From Eublepharis macularius (taxonomy: Eukaryota; Chordata; Lepidosauria; Squamata; Eublepharidae): DNA of 64,000 nt. The first letter of the stretch is position 1. Each line of letters starts with the position of its first letter. Positions 20,501-29,412 of this stretch are shown in pieces. The notes under the pieces were generated by a model. That model was given only the letters and a program-made list of their open reading frames with translations, did not search any database and was not told the DNA's origin. The translations under genes and the position numbers were made by a program. The stretch covers positions 197,322,311 to 197,386,310 of the forward strand of contig NC_072791.1 of assembly GCF_028583425.1 (NCBI RefSeq), in the 5' to 3' direction.

Positions 20501-22377
20501 TCTTTCAAATTTCTGAAAATCAAACACACAGCATCTAGGATGCTGCACTACTTAGAAATCATATGCACAATTGCACAAAACCTGAAGACCAATGAAGCAA
20601 CTAACAGCCAGTTCAACTGTTCAAGTTTTGTACTTGAGGACTGCAGACACAACTTTGCCCTTGTCAGGAATGTACCTGTAGAATGTAGCCCTTGATTTAA
20701 AAAACAGGTCTGCTCAGTTCTTTACAGCGGCAATAAGGAGAGTGATACAGATACATGACCTGCCATACATTGAAATAAACTTGTGCCACACTGTACATGT
20801 TTTGGTACACGTTTCACAGCAGGGAGACTCTTTCGATGGAAGCTAATGTAAGGACCACTCAAGATTAGATTTTTAGAACAGATGTCTTCATTTCAGTTTC
20901 TCACTACTACTCACTTTCACTTTTTCTGACCAACCTCTCCTTGAGTTCTTGAATGCTGTTCATCAAGTCAGCATTTTGCTTTTCCCCATCCTTGATGCTA
21001 GCAAGAACTTCTGATAGATTCTCCTGTTTTTCTTCAATTGATTTGTTCTTCTGGAGCAACTCTGCACAGGAAACAATCAGGTTATTTAATATATCCCCAT
21101 ATATATTTTGGTTTATTCATAAGCAATTCTAGTGATGTGCAAAGGTACTGAAATGCATATCACGTACAGAAGATAGACTATTTCAGACTTAGTAAAAAAA
21201 AAATCTTTATTATATTGAACTATTGACTTAGACCTGCATGGAAACTTAAAAGTAAAGGTGATGATAGTCCACCAGGAGGCATAAGAAAGGCATTTCAAGT
21301 AAAGGTGTTTTCTTTCTCTTTGAATTGCGAAAGCACATAGAAGAACAGTTCATGCAGCTAGAAAGGACTCATACGATACCATTTGTATATTCCTGAAATC
21401 TGTTGATCATTAGGTCCCCTTCTTTTAATCTCTTAGACCATTTATCTGTAAAATTAGAAAAAAGTTATGTCACTCTAATCTTGGTATTTTTAATTTTGTG
21501 ACAGCTTACCGTGATTATATACAAAGTGATAACTATATGATCATATACACCATTCTTGTTTGCTTATTTAGACACATATCCTGCTTTGCTTCAAAATGAA
21601 GACCCAAAGTAACTTACAACATGGCTGTCCTCTCCTCCAACTTATTTTCACAACAAGAACCCGGTGAGTAGGTTACGCTGAGACTGAAGGACTGAGTCAA
21701 GGTCACACATTGAGTTTCATGGATGAAGCTCAATGTGCGGATTCGAACCTGGTTCTGACACCATGTTGGCTCTCCAAGACATTAGTGTTAAGTGCATGAG
21801 TTGCACAAACACTCTATCACAGAGTTTTCTAAAACTGCTCTATGGACTTTTCCTTGGCAACATTCTTTAGAGATGAGCTAAGGGAAGGGAGCTGTGTGAC
21901 ACTCTAGTGCAATCAATTTGCCCACATTCTTTCCCATAATCAGCCCTTCTCCTGTTTTTTTGGCAATGGAGCAGGAGTGGAGGGGAGCAGGAGTGGAGGA
22001 GAGATGAAGGACATACCCTGAAGGTGGCATTTTAAAGGCACTGATCTTTTTACTAGGTTGCAGCCTGGCATCTTTATTTCTGTGGACAAAATTGTGTTCA
22101 CCTCATCTCTGTGCTTTGTCAGGTGAGAAAGCCGGCCTTTTCCATCACCATATATCTATGTAGTAGGAAACACCAAATGGCAGTAAGATGACACAGAGTC
22201 GACAGCAATAAAAATGATTGTACCTGAAAGGTTGCTAATAGATTCAAGCCACAGATCTCTCAGCCCCAATGTCTGTTCAATGGGTTCACTACAACAAGCG
22301 GTTTTGAAGGTAGTCCTGAAGTCCTTTATTTCTTTTTCAAGTATTTCCAATTCATTGTCATCTTTTGTCTGGGCCAT
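17310..22377 (-). CDS. SPC25: SPC25 (kinetochore protein Spc25, NDC80 complex subunit), spliced span
   Basis: Six coding exons on the minus strand join in frame to 257 codons plus stop, against 224 in human. SPC25 pairs with SPC24 at the inner end of the NDC80 complex and docks it on CENP-T and the MIS12 complex. The N-terminal 150 residues are a coiled coil (LEILEKEIKDF, EEKQENLSEVLASIKDG, EKLERLSKVEKTFKERTGLE). GLEIRKTCANHLQFIFRCID then starts the C-terminal RWD fold (human [20 protein letters not shown]). The start at 22375-22377 has a good context (ACAATGG) and the human-like acidic start. The C-terminal exon keeps a LATFHDQLK and YSSFVSN match to human LAEFQENVR and FSAFLAN, but lacks the VRKAF helix and runs about 30 residues further. 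The 5' UTR exon and promoter lie near 23.7 kb. Confidence 0.9.
17522..17873. other. SPC25 last intron
   Basis: 352 bases between the last two SPC25 coding exons, with donor gtatgt and acceptor tttcgtag on the minus strand. I see no other exon or repeat in it, and no better match to the usual SPC25 C-terminus. Confidence 0.6.
17874..17972 (-). CDS. SPC25: SPC25 coding exon, RWD core
   Basis: 99 nt, phase 1 to 1, encodes ANHLQFIFRCIDHKDPDKPY then VLTLSINEAGAYE (human [32 protein letters not shown]). Acceptor tgtcttag; a second AG 18 bases further in (ttgcag) breaks the match. Donor gtatgt. Confidence 0.93.
17973..19595. other. SPC25 intron, nothing named
   Basis: Holds a G-run near 18338, an A-rich patch and repeat-like text at 19230-19430 that I cannot place in a family. 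The open frame at 19136-19423 has no support. Confidence 0.4.
19596..19691 (-). CDS. SPC25: SPC25 coding exon
   Basis: 96 nt, phase 1 to 1, encodes TKSQDTEEKLERLSKVEKTF then KERTGLEIRKTC, matching human TISTANKANAERLKRLQKSA and [12 protein letters not shown]. Acceptor aatttag, donor gtaaga. Confidence 0.93.
19692..20914. other. SPC25 intron, nothing recognised
   Basis: 1.2 kb of AT-rich intron with no repeat or RNA gene that I can name. An A-run sits next to the exon at about 19700. Confidence 0.45.
20915..21061 (-). CDS. SPC25: SPC25 coding exon, coiled coil
   Basis: 147 nt, phase 1 to 1, encodes LLQKNKSIEEKQENLSEVLA and onwards through SIQELKERLVRKSE. Heptads of Leu, Ile and Asn fit the long coiled coil with SPC24. 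Acceptor tgtgcag, donor gtgagt. Confidence 0.92.
21380..21445 (-). CDS. SPC25: SPC25 coding exon
   Basis: 66 nt, phase 1 to 1, encodes DKWSKRLKEGDLMINRFQEY and TN, matching human EKLSVKLKEEERMVEMFLEY. Acceptor attttacag, donor gtatcg. Confidence 0.9.
21565..21780 (-). repeat. MIR-like CORE-SINE, antisense
   Basis: Contains CCCAAAGTAACTTACAACAT, TTTTCACAACAAGAACCCGG, GTCAAGGTCACACATTGAG and GGATTCGAACCTGGTTCTGA. Old copy in an SPC25 intron. Confidence 0.65.
22224..22377 (-). CDS. SPC25: SPC25 first coding exon
   Basis: 154 nt from ATG (22377-22375). It encodes MAQTKDDNELEILEKEIKDF and onwards to LWLESISNLS, phase 1 out, donor gtacaa. Human starts MVEDELALFDKSINEF, so the acidic then hydrophobic pattern is shared. 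An acceptor ttctag just above 22419 would make the exon 22224-22419. Confidence 0.9.
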
Positions 22378-22419
22378 TGTTTTAAAGACACAGGACAATC
22401 ATCAAAGGGATCTCTTAAA

Positions 22420-23212
22420 CTAGAATACAGACATAGAAATGTTATGATGTCTCAGCAAATATAACTGGTTACTTATAAGTCTTACATTAACCTTGCAATT
22501 CTAGGCAGTCACTCCAGAACAGCACAGGATTGCACTGTAGGGATTTCAAAAGGCCCATCGGTACATTAGAATATCTGCTGAGCTGTCCAATACACTGTTC
22601 AAAGCCTTTCTAACTTCAAATATATAAGTCATGTGTTTTGTACAAGATCAACCAGATATTTTTCCCCTAAGAGAAGAAACTAACTAGTAAATAAAACAAG
22701 TCACATAAAACACCCAAAGTAATCAAGTAGCTACTCAGTCAATTGCACCACTCCATACAAGGATGCTTCTATAATCCCTTTTGGAGGAAACCTTTGGTTG
22801 CGAATATGGCTACAACTTGCCACTTTTTTAAAAAGAAAAGCTTTACATAGCTTCAAGTAACACACCAGGTAAATCCAAGGCTTTTATTTGAAAAGGTTTC
22901 TTAAAACATAGTATCTAGCAGTTTAATAACAACTATGCTTATATACCACTCTTCTAGACAGATTAGTGCCCCGCCAGGAAACCCCCTATCTTTGAAAAAA
23001 GGAGATTCTAGTCCTCACGAAGAGACGTAACATCAGTGTTGTTAAAAAAAGTCACTGGAAAAGAGCCACCTTCACTAGGCAAGCCTCATCTCTCAGAAGC
23101 TCACTCATCAGTTTATTGTAGTTAGTAACCATTACATCCATTTATAATCATAAATGAATATCATACTCGAAGTACACAGCTTTGATATACAAATAATTAT
23201 ATAAAACCTTAA
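22420..23212. other. SPC25 first intron, distal part
   Basis: Intron between the 5' UTR exon and the first coding exon. About 22922-22975 resembles the tail of the MIR-like family (CTTATATACCACTCTTCTAG). The rest is unrecognised. Confidence 0.45.
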
Positions 23213-23392
23213 AAATGTAAGATCTCTCAGAAGCTCAGCAGGGTCAGCCTTGATTAGAAATTGGATGGGAGACCTCCAACGAGGACCAGGGTTGCAGAGG
23301 CAGGCAATGGCAAACCACCTCTGTTAGTCTCTTGCCATGAAAACCACGCCAGGGGTCGCTATATGTCAACTATGACTTGAGGGCAGGATTTC
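23213..23392 (+). mobile_element. 5S rRNA-derived SINE with Bov-B-like tail
   Basis: GATCTCTCAGAAGCTCAGCA and TTGGATGGGAGACCTCC copy the 3' half of 5S rRNA. Then AGGCAATGGCAAACCACCTC and GGGTCGCTATATGTCAACTA with TGACTTGAGGGCA resemble the Bov-B LINE 3' end. Related copies are at 56585 and, antisense, at 48631. Confidence 0.75.
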
Positions 23393-23394
23393 AT

Positions 23395-23475
23395 TTCAGA
23401 AGTAATAACGTTGATCTGTAGCAACAAAATAAATCAAGGAGTCTAGCGACACTGTAAAGGCGAACAACTAACCCC
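23395..23475 (+). repeat. Fold-back family fragment
   Basis: GATCTGTAGCAACAAAATAA then AGTCTAGCGACACTGTAAAG follow the head-to-arm junction of subfamily A. It sits directly after the 5S SINE. Confidence 0.45.
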
Positions 23476-23689
23476 TTAGAGTATGCCACAGGACTCGTGC
23501 CTTTTTTTCGCAGTTAAGAATGGGACTAAATTTGGCAGAAGAGCTAGTTCATCGTCGTCGTCCACCCCTTACTCTCCGAAGAATTGGCAATAAAACCTAT
23601 AAAAAAGTTCCCCCTTTCGCCCAGCGAGGCTTTAACCGCCACGGTTCATTCCCTCACAGCACAAACAAGCAGCACTCCCCCCACTCACC

Positions 23690-23697
23690 CGGCCCAT
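23690..23697 (-). other. Possible short upstream ORF in SPC25 5' UTR
   Basis: ATG at 23697-23695 lies just before the predicted donor. Spliced to 22419 it would read eight codons and stop before the main start. This holds only if the exon 1 model is right. Confidence 0.25.
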
Positions 23698-23704
23698 CAC
23701 TCGG

Positions 23705-23710
23705 TTCAAA
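23705..23710 (-). promoter_or_regulatory. CHR-like element
   Basis: TTTGAA on the minus strand, about 15 bases downstream of the E2F-like site and 80 below the CCAAT box. It is the kind of element bound by MuvB complexes in cell-cycle promoters. Confidence 0.45.
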
Positions 23711-23720
23711 ACGTCCCGAA

Positions 23721-23730
23721 TTCCCGCGCC
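23721..23730 (-). promoter_or_regulatory. E2F-like site
   Basis: GGCGCGGGAA on the minus strand fits the E2F consensus. Expected for a gene that peaks in G2/M. Confidence 0.5.
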
Positions 23731-23789
23731 GAAGATCAACCGTCCGGCTTCCATTGATTGACGCAGAGCGCGGGAGAACAGCGTCGACG

Positions 23790-23794
23790 ATTGG
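23790..23794 (-). promoter_or_regulatory. CCAAT box
   Basis: CCAAT on the minus strand within CAACCAATCG, a fair NF-Y core, about 80 bases above the CHR-like site. Confidence 0.5.
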
Positions 23795-23832
23795 TTGAGG
23801 GAAACGGATACGGCGGTCGCGAAGCGCGTGAA

Positions 23833-23851
23833 GCATGATGGGAATTGTAGT
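23833..23851 (-). promoter_or_regulatory. ZNF143/THAP11-type motif
   Basis: Minus strand ACTACAATTCCCATCATGC is one base from the classical ACTACAATTCCCAGCATGC promoter motif. Such motifs sit near start sites of housekeeping and cell-cycle genes. Confidence 0.7.
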
Positions 23852-24020
23852 CTGCTAGTGGGGAGAGACCGGACAGTCTCCGCCTTGATTTTTATGAAAG
23901 CTGTGAAAGGGAGCGGGAGGCAGCTTTTCCCTCGTGGTGAAAGCAGCCCCCGAGCGGCAGCTCCAAGTACTTCCTGGGAAGATACTTTGCAGCGAGAGAG
24001 TCCACCTTCCAATCCTCACT

Positions 24021-24301
24021 GGTCTTCAGTTTCTCTCTTTCTTTGCTTTTGCTTTGCAAATACAGTGAGGGTGAGCCTAGAGCTCCGTCCGTTTATGTTT
24101 CTGTCGGGAATAATCTCAGCTGGTGACGTTTTTGTTTATCACCTCTTGAATTCTACCTCATAGGAAGCTCACAAAGGAGCTGGACAGGAATCCTGCCAGC
24201 GGGGGATGGGGTAAAAGCCGGAACGGGCCAGCGGTAATAGAAAAGTGGCCGGCTGGCCGTTGTTTCTTCGCAGAGAAGACCCCACATTCAAGAGCTTATC
24301 T
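24021..24301. other. Intergenic, upstream of SPC25
   Basis: Start of the spacer towards G6PC2. No gene seen. Confidence 0.5.
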
Positions 24302-24425
24302 AAATAAGACAGGGTTGCCAACTCTGGGTTGGGAAATTACTGGAGCTTTGGGGTGGAGCCTGGAGAGGGTTGGATTTGGGGAGGGACAGCGGGGTATAAT
24401 GCTATAGAATTCAACTTTCAAAGCA
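24302..24425 (+). repeat. AGGGTTGCCAAC-family element, 5' part
   Basis: AGGGTTGCCAACTCTGGGTT, then GGTGGAGCCTGGAGAGGGTT and GGGGTATAATGCTATAG. Only the left half of the family is present. Confidence 0.6.
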
Positions 24426-24891
24426 TCTACTTTTCTCTTGCTATAACTGTTAACCACCTTAGCAAAAGCTAGGCTGGCCCACCTATTATAGAAGCCATAA
24501 CGTGTTAATGGTTTCTTATGTTTTTCTGGATTAGATTTCAGTTTTAACTTAAAAATTCAGTGACATAATTTAATATGCAAAGAGAACAATATAAATATTA
24601 AATATGTGGGTCCTGCAATGTCCTGAGGCAGGCACAGCATTGGACCAAAGTACTTCCTGCAGCTTGCCTGCTTCCTCTGTCTGAGCCAACACAGGAAACC
24701 ACTGGAACCTTCTAGAGGCTTAACATGGGACATATATAAACAATAAACATTTCATCTGGTAATTCCTTAGCAATGTTATTTGTTTCTTGTTTCTTCTTTC
24801 CACACCTCTTACATTAAGTACATACACGTATAAGGAGTGAGAATCTACTTACAGCATTTCAATAACTGAGCTGTTCTTATGTACAATAGCT
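24426..24891. other. Intergenic, nothing recognised
   Basis: AT-rich spacer with no identifiable feature. Confidence 0.5.
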
Positions 24892-25190
24892 CCATGGGGC
24901 AGAGTGGTAAGTTGCAGTACTGCAGCCCAAGCTCTGCCCATGACCTGAGTTCGATCTCGGGGGAAGCCAGGTTCAGGTAGGTTGAACCTGGTTGGCTCAG
25001 CCTTCCATCCTTCCAAGGTCGGTAAAATGAGTACCCAGTTTCCTGGGGGTAAAGTGTAGATGACTGGGTAAGGCAATGGCAAACCAGCCCGTAAAAACTC
25101 TGCCAAGAAAACATCGTGATGCAACGTCCCCCCATGGGTCAGTAATGACTCGGAGCTTGCACAGGGGGACTACCTTTACCTTACCTTACC
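24892..25190 (+). mobile_element. tRNA-derived SINE of Sauria type
   Basis: A tRNA-like head (GGGGCAGAGTGGTAAGTTGC and GAGTTCGATCTCGG) is followed by CCATCCTTCCAAGGTCGGTA and a tail AGGCAATGGCAAACCAGCCC with GGGTCAGTAATGACTCGG, ending in ACCTTTACCTTACCTT. The tail module matches Bov-B-mobilised SINEs and the 5S SINE here. It is nearly full length. Confidence 0.8.
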
Positions 25191-25627
25191 TAGGTTTGCC
25201 AGATCCCCTAGGGCAAAAGTGGGAGTGCACGGGGCAGTGGGGTACCTACCTCCCATGTTCCCCCATTGCACCAGAAAACAATGCAGGGAGTGGGGGAGTG
25301 CACATCTCCCTCCCCAGTATCTTTTCTCCCTGCTGGCCCGGTGACCAGGGCCAAGGGCAGCAGTTTGGGGCAGGAGGCTGGAAAGCCTGACTGTACTGCA
25401 GAAAAATTTATGCTGGAATAAAATTTTTAAGTGCCACGGTGCTCCAGATTACATTTTATGATACAATCTCTGGTCTATGCTTCCACCTGATCTGCAATAA
25501 GATGACAGTCTACCTTGCACTGCTGTTGTCAAAGCCCACTGCTGCAAGAGCTTTAAACGGTGAACCCACCCACCCTCTGTTAAGGACAGAATGAAATGAT
25601 TATCAGTAGCTGCTACGGAGACAAGGG
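25191..25627. other. Intergenic, GC-rich repeat-like text
   Basis: A stretch starting AGGTTTGCCAGATCCCCTAG resembles the terminus of non-autonomous elements, but its partner end is not clear. No gene. Confidence 0.35.
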
Positions 25628-25912
25628 AGTAGAGTTTCCAACTCCAAACTGGAAAATTCATAGAGATTGAGGGCTGAGCCTGGAGAGGGTGGGGTTTGGG
25701 AGAGAGGAAGGACCTCATCGGGGTATAATGCCATAAAGCAGCCATTTTCTCCAGGATCATAGATCCAGAGGAGTTAGCCGAGGCTGTAGTTGCAAAATAG
25801 TAAAGAGTCCAGTAGCACCTTTAAGACTAACCAACTTTATTGTAGCATAAGCTTTCGAGAACCACAACTCTCTTCGTTAGAGGCATCTGTCCCATCTGGA
25901 GGCTGACAACCC
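25628..25912 (+). repeat. AGGGTTGCCAAC-family element split by a fold-back A copy
   Basis: Left part GAGTTTCCAACTCCAAACTG to CAGCCATTTTCTCCAGGAT; right part CATCTGGAGGCTGACAACCC. Between them (about 25760-25890) sits subfamily A starting GATCCAGAGGAGTTAGCCGA. The A element is therefore the younger. Confidence 0.65.
25760..25893 (+). mobile_element. Fold-back family A copy, one arm only
   Basis: Head GATCCAGAGGAGTTAGCC and arm AGTCCAGTAGCACCTTTAAG to TCTCTTCGTTAGAGGCATCT. It lacks the second arm. Inserted inside another element. Confidence 0.65.
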
Positions 25913-27880
25913 TACATGGGCACTGTCCAGTCTCCCTCGTACCAACAGAATATTGTGCAAAACTGTAGTTGTGAACCAGCCAGTTTTTTTATCCCTAGGG
26001 CCTTTGCATAGCAAATGGGGCACAATTGCAAGAACGTTGCTTTAACTGTGAAAATAACAGAAGAACTGAGCGCTAAATAAAAATGAACTGTATTTTGATT
26101 AACAGTAATAATATCAAGGATTCTCCAGAATAGTCGTTCTTTCGCGACATGGGCTGTGTTCATGCTCTGTTGAGGTATAAAACAACTAAGTATCATTTGA
26201 AGACAACAGATAGATGACTCTTGAAAAAAAATCAGCTAGTTTGTCATTGTATGAAGTCCATTTCATAGATCTATAAAATCTGTATCATGTAAAGTATTGG
26301 TGTGATGGCAAATAATACATTGTTTTTTTCCTCTTAACCTGCTAGAATTATTCAGATGCAGTTCGGGTTACATAAACTGTGCATTCTATAGCAATTCCTC
26401 CTTGGCATGTCAACATTTTAGGAAATTGAATATTTTGAAGTCTTTCTTTTACCAGGCAGGCAGGATATATAAAAATCCAGCTGAGTAAAGCATATTTTTA
26501 AACATCCAAGCTAACATTGATTTTTGCTTCTCTTTCATTCTATCTAATCTAAGGGAAGATGCTTTCTTTTTGACTTCAGAAGCCTGATGAGCTGTTACTT
26601 AAATTATTTTGCACCTGTTCTTGGGCCAGAATGGGAAAGAGAGAGCTAACATTAAATAAAGGCTGATGTTGAAACTTCTTGGCAACCTCTCAAGTTGCTT
26701 CATAATGGTCATGAACTTTGAATTGCTATAATAAAATGCAGACTTTAAAATTAGGCTACATACCCTGTAATTGGTTCTTCTCCAATGCCCGTTGACTGAA
26801 TATTCCTTTCATGTCATTTGTATTGTGATTAATGGGAACCCATTACCCTTTAACTTTTCTGATTGAAGTTTGTTGCTTCGTAATAAGCTCTGTGTGTAGC
26901 GGAATGAACTAAGACTTGTTCACCTGCTGCAAAAATAGTTCTTTGAAGCAAGTATGGATCCTTCAGTATTCCTCTCTGGCAGGCATCTTTGGTATGCTTC
27001 CCTGGATTAGACCCCACACATCATATTGTATTTTCTTATTCCCCCTACATGTTGTCTAGCAAATTGACAACATGTTTCATTCCGGTTCTCTGTCTGTGCA
27101 GGTGCTGATTAGAGACTGCACTGATAATGGCTTTCTTGTGGCTCTATTATTTTCCCATGGAAGAAAATGTATCCACGTTACAAACCCACCCCTCCCCCAG
27201 CACTCTCACTGAATGCATTTTCTAGCCATTCTCAGCTCGCTTATTATGAGTGCCATGTAAAAAGACCATCTGCTGTACATAACAATGGACTGAGTCTTAT
27301 TTCTTGTGTCTTGGAGGATGAAAAAAGTCTGTGGATTTCCCCCCAAATCTGCACATAAAGAGCTGTTCATAATAGTCCTGCCTTGATGCGAAAATCCAGC
27401 TAAGTACGATAAAATTCTCTGTTGGCTGGCAAAGGAATGCACAAGATCTTGTTTGCAAATAGATGCTTTTACAAACAGCCCAATGTGAACATTTGCTAGA
27501 CACTATTGAGCCCAATCTGCATTAGGTCCCATATTCCAGTGCCATGCATTGCAAGTTTTCATGTGGATGTGAGGAAGTTGTTAACACACATATCTCTTGC
27601 TATTGCTTTTGTGACTATCCCACCAATCCTAAATGGAGATGAGCAACTGGATAAACTTTAAATGCAGTTTGCAAATGCAGTACTGTCCAACATTTCATAT
27701 TCCATGGTTAAGAAATTCCTCACACACACACACCCAACCCCCCACCTGAAATTAGAGGAAGGCATTGGCAGCTCACAGACTTGTGGGATAAAATGGGGGG
27801 GGGGCTTGTTAGCATGCCAATGTGTTACGTTATTGTATCAGAGCAATGCTCTAAGATTTGCCTAAAACTCTAGTTTATCC
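25913..27880. other. Intergenic, nothing recognised
   Basis: 2 kb with no named repeat, coding exon or RNA gene. This longest repeat-poor stretch of the spacer could hold old conserved non-coding DNA, but nothing in the sequence proves it. Confidence 0.4.
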
Positions 27881-28040
27881 ACAGAGTTCGAGACAAATCC
27901 TAGAATGTTGCCCCAATGTAATGACATCACTAACGGTATTGCACTGGAAGTGACATCATGGGCCGGCACGATGCCAACGAGCCTGTCCTTGCCCCCAGTT
28001 TCTCCCAGAGGGTTGCCAGGCAGAGCTACCCTACCTGAAA
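27880..28040. repeat. Possible non-autonomous element remnant
   Basis: ACATCACTAACGGTATTGCA, GGAAGTGACATCATGGGC and GAGGGTTGCCAGGCAGAG resemble parts of the 54.5-kb element. Ends not defined. Confidence 0.35.
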
Positions 28041-29221
28041 TCAGCCTGTTCTTCCTCAGGCTGTGGTTTGTCATTATTAAAAATTATCAGTTGAATTACA
28101 GTCTCATTTGCCTGCTTCTATAAATTGTATCTAGGTAATTAATCATGGCTCCCTTGGGAAGTAAGTACCTGTAACTAAATTTCTCTGTCTAATTCATCCT
28201 GTCTAATTAATTCAAATATCTTGACTTTAGAAAAGCTAACTATAGAGGTGCAGGTACCTCTAGCCCACCTTTCTTACTGAGATTCAAGGCAGATACAAAA
28301 TAGGGAAAACAATTTGATCATGCAGTTTAAGATATCTAAATAAATAATGTAATTGTACTAAGATTACATAATCTAAACACATCAAAAAAGCATGACATAC
28401 AATAATGCAGAAAGCAGATTACAAAGGTAGAAGTTGATGCAGTAAAAGCAAGGAGATACATAAAATAAACAATAGGTTACCATCTTATTCCCATATAGAA
28501 GTGCTCTCTTGAGCTTTTTCATTCTACTACAGTTCTAATCCTTTTATAAAAATGCACCCCTGGACATTTCTGTTATGCACATTCTAAGAAATTATAGAAA
28601 TGTGTGGGATGGAATGGGTTTCCTAATGACAGGAAAACAAAATTCTTTGAAAAATATTTTGTCATATACACTATAAAATGTTCCTGGGTTGCTCAGAACT
28701 GGGGATTACACTTGGCTGTCATTTAAGAATCCCCCCCCCAAATTGTGTGGGCCCCCTCCCCATGCTGTGATTCCAGCATGCCGTTTTAGAGATGTGGCTG
28801 TTAGGCATTTTACCTGATTTGCCAGAAGGAAGTTAAGGGGTGATACCAGGTCCTGGGAATATTTCTAAATAAGGAAGAGACCATGTTACGTTATTGAACT
28901 AGGACTTTAATGTGCAATTCATACAGTCCAAATTACCTTATTGGGACAGTTTGACCTATTTGTGGCAAATGCAGATGTGGGTAGGAACAGTTCTGTCTTT
29001 TGGCAAAGCGCTAATACAGTAGGATTCTTTTTTTGGCTCAAGGCTCCACTTCTCTTTGGAACTTTCTTTTGTAGAGTGCTGCATGCTGTGACTTGCTGAC
29101 TCGCCTGCCTTTGTTGTGGTAATGGCCCAAATCTTGTTTACTAGCCCATCCAAGGACAATGAGAAGACAAACCAACTCCATAAAAAGACGAGGATGGGAG
29201 AAAGAAAGGTAAAACCAAATG
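28041..29221. other. Intergenic, mostly unrecognised
   Basis: Contains a worn LINE/MIR tail near 28256-28310 (CCCACCTTTCTTACTGAGAT). Otherwise nothing. Confidence 0.4.
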
Positions 29222-29412
29222 CAATTTTATTGGCAGCATTATACTGAGTTAGACCATTGTTTCCTACAACCCAGTATTGGGTGAACCAAGCCTCTCTCCA
29301 AGCTGTTCACAGATGTCCTCCTATCTGCGATTTTTTACTGAAGATGATAGGGATAAAACTAGAGAATTTCTGCAAGCAAGATGTGAGCTCTCCTACTGAG
29401 CTTCATCCCCTG
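29222..29412 (-). repeat. tRNA-derived SINE, antisense, old
   Basis: ATTATACTGAGTTAGACCAT to GTGAGCTCTCCTACTGAGCT follows the SINE at 8816-8992 at low identity. Confidence 0.5.

Larger units (their letters stand above)
23520..24020 (-). promoter_or_regulatory. SPC25 CpG-rich promoter and 5' UTR exon
   Basis: The only clear CpG-dense stretch in the gene half of the window, at the 5' side of SPC25. On the minus strand it has, in order, a ZNF143/THAP11-like site, a CCAAT box, an E2F-like site and a CHR-like TTTGAA, the layout of DREAM-controlled mitotic genes. A donor gtgagt (forward 23683-23688) would end a non-coding exon 1 at 23689, to splice to about 22419. Open frames here run on by composition and are not taken as genes. 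Confidence 0.7.

Noticed and set aside
23213-23290. 5S rRNA gene
   Set aside because: Only the 3' half of 5S is present and it is fused to a SINE tail.
23632-24012. 126-codon minus-strand and 122-codon plus-strand open frames at the SPC25 promoter
   Set aside because: CpG-rich sequence tends to stay open. The motif layout says promoter, and spliced continuation into SPC25 would stop at once.
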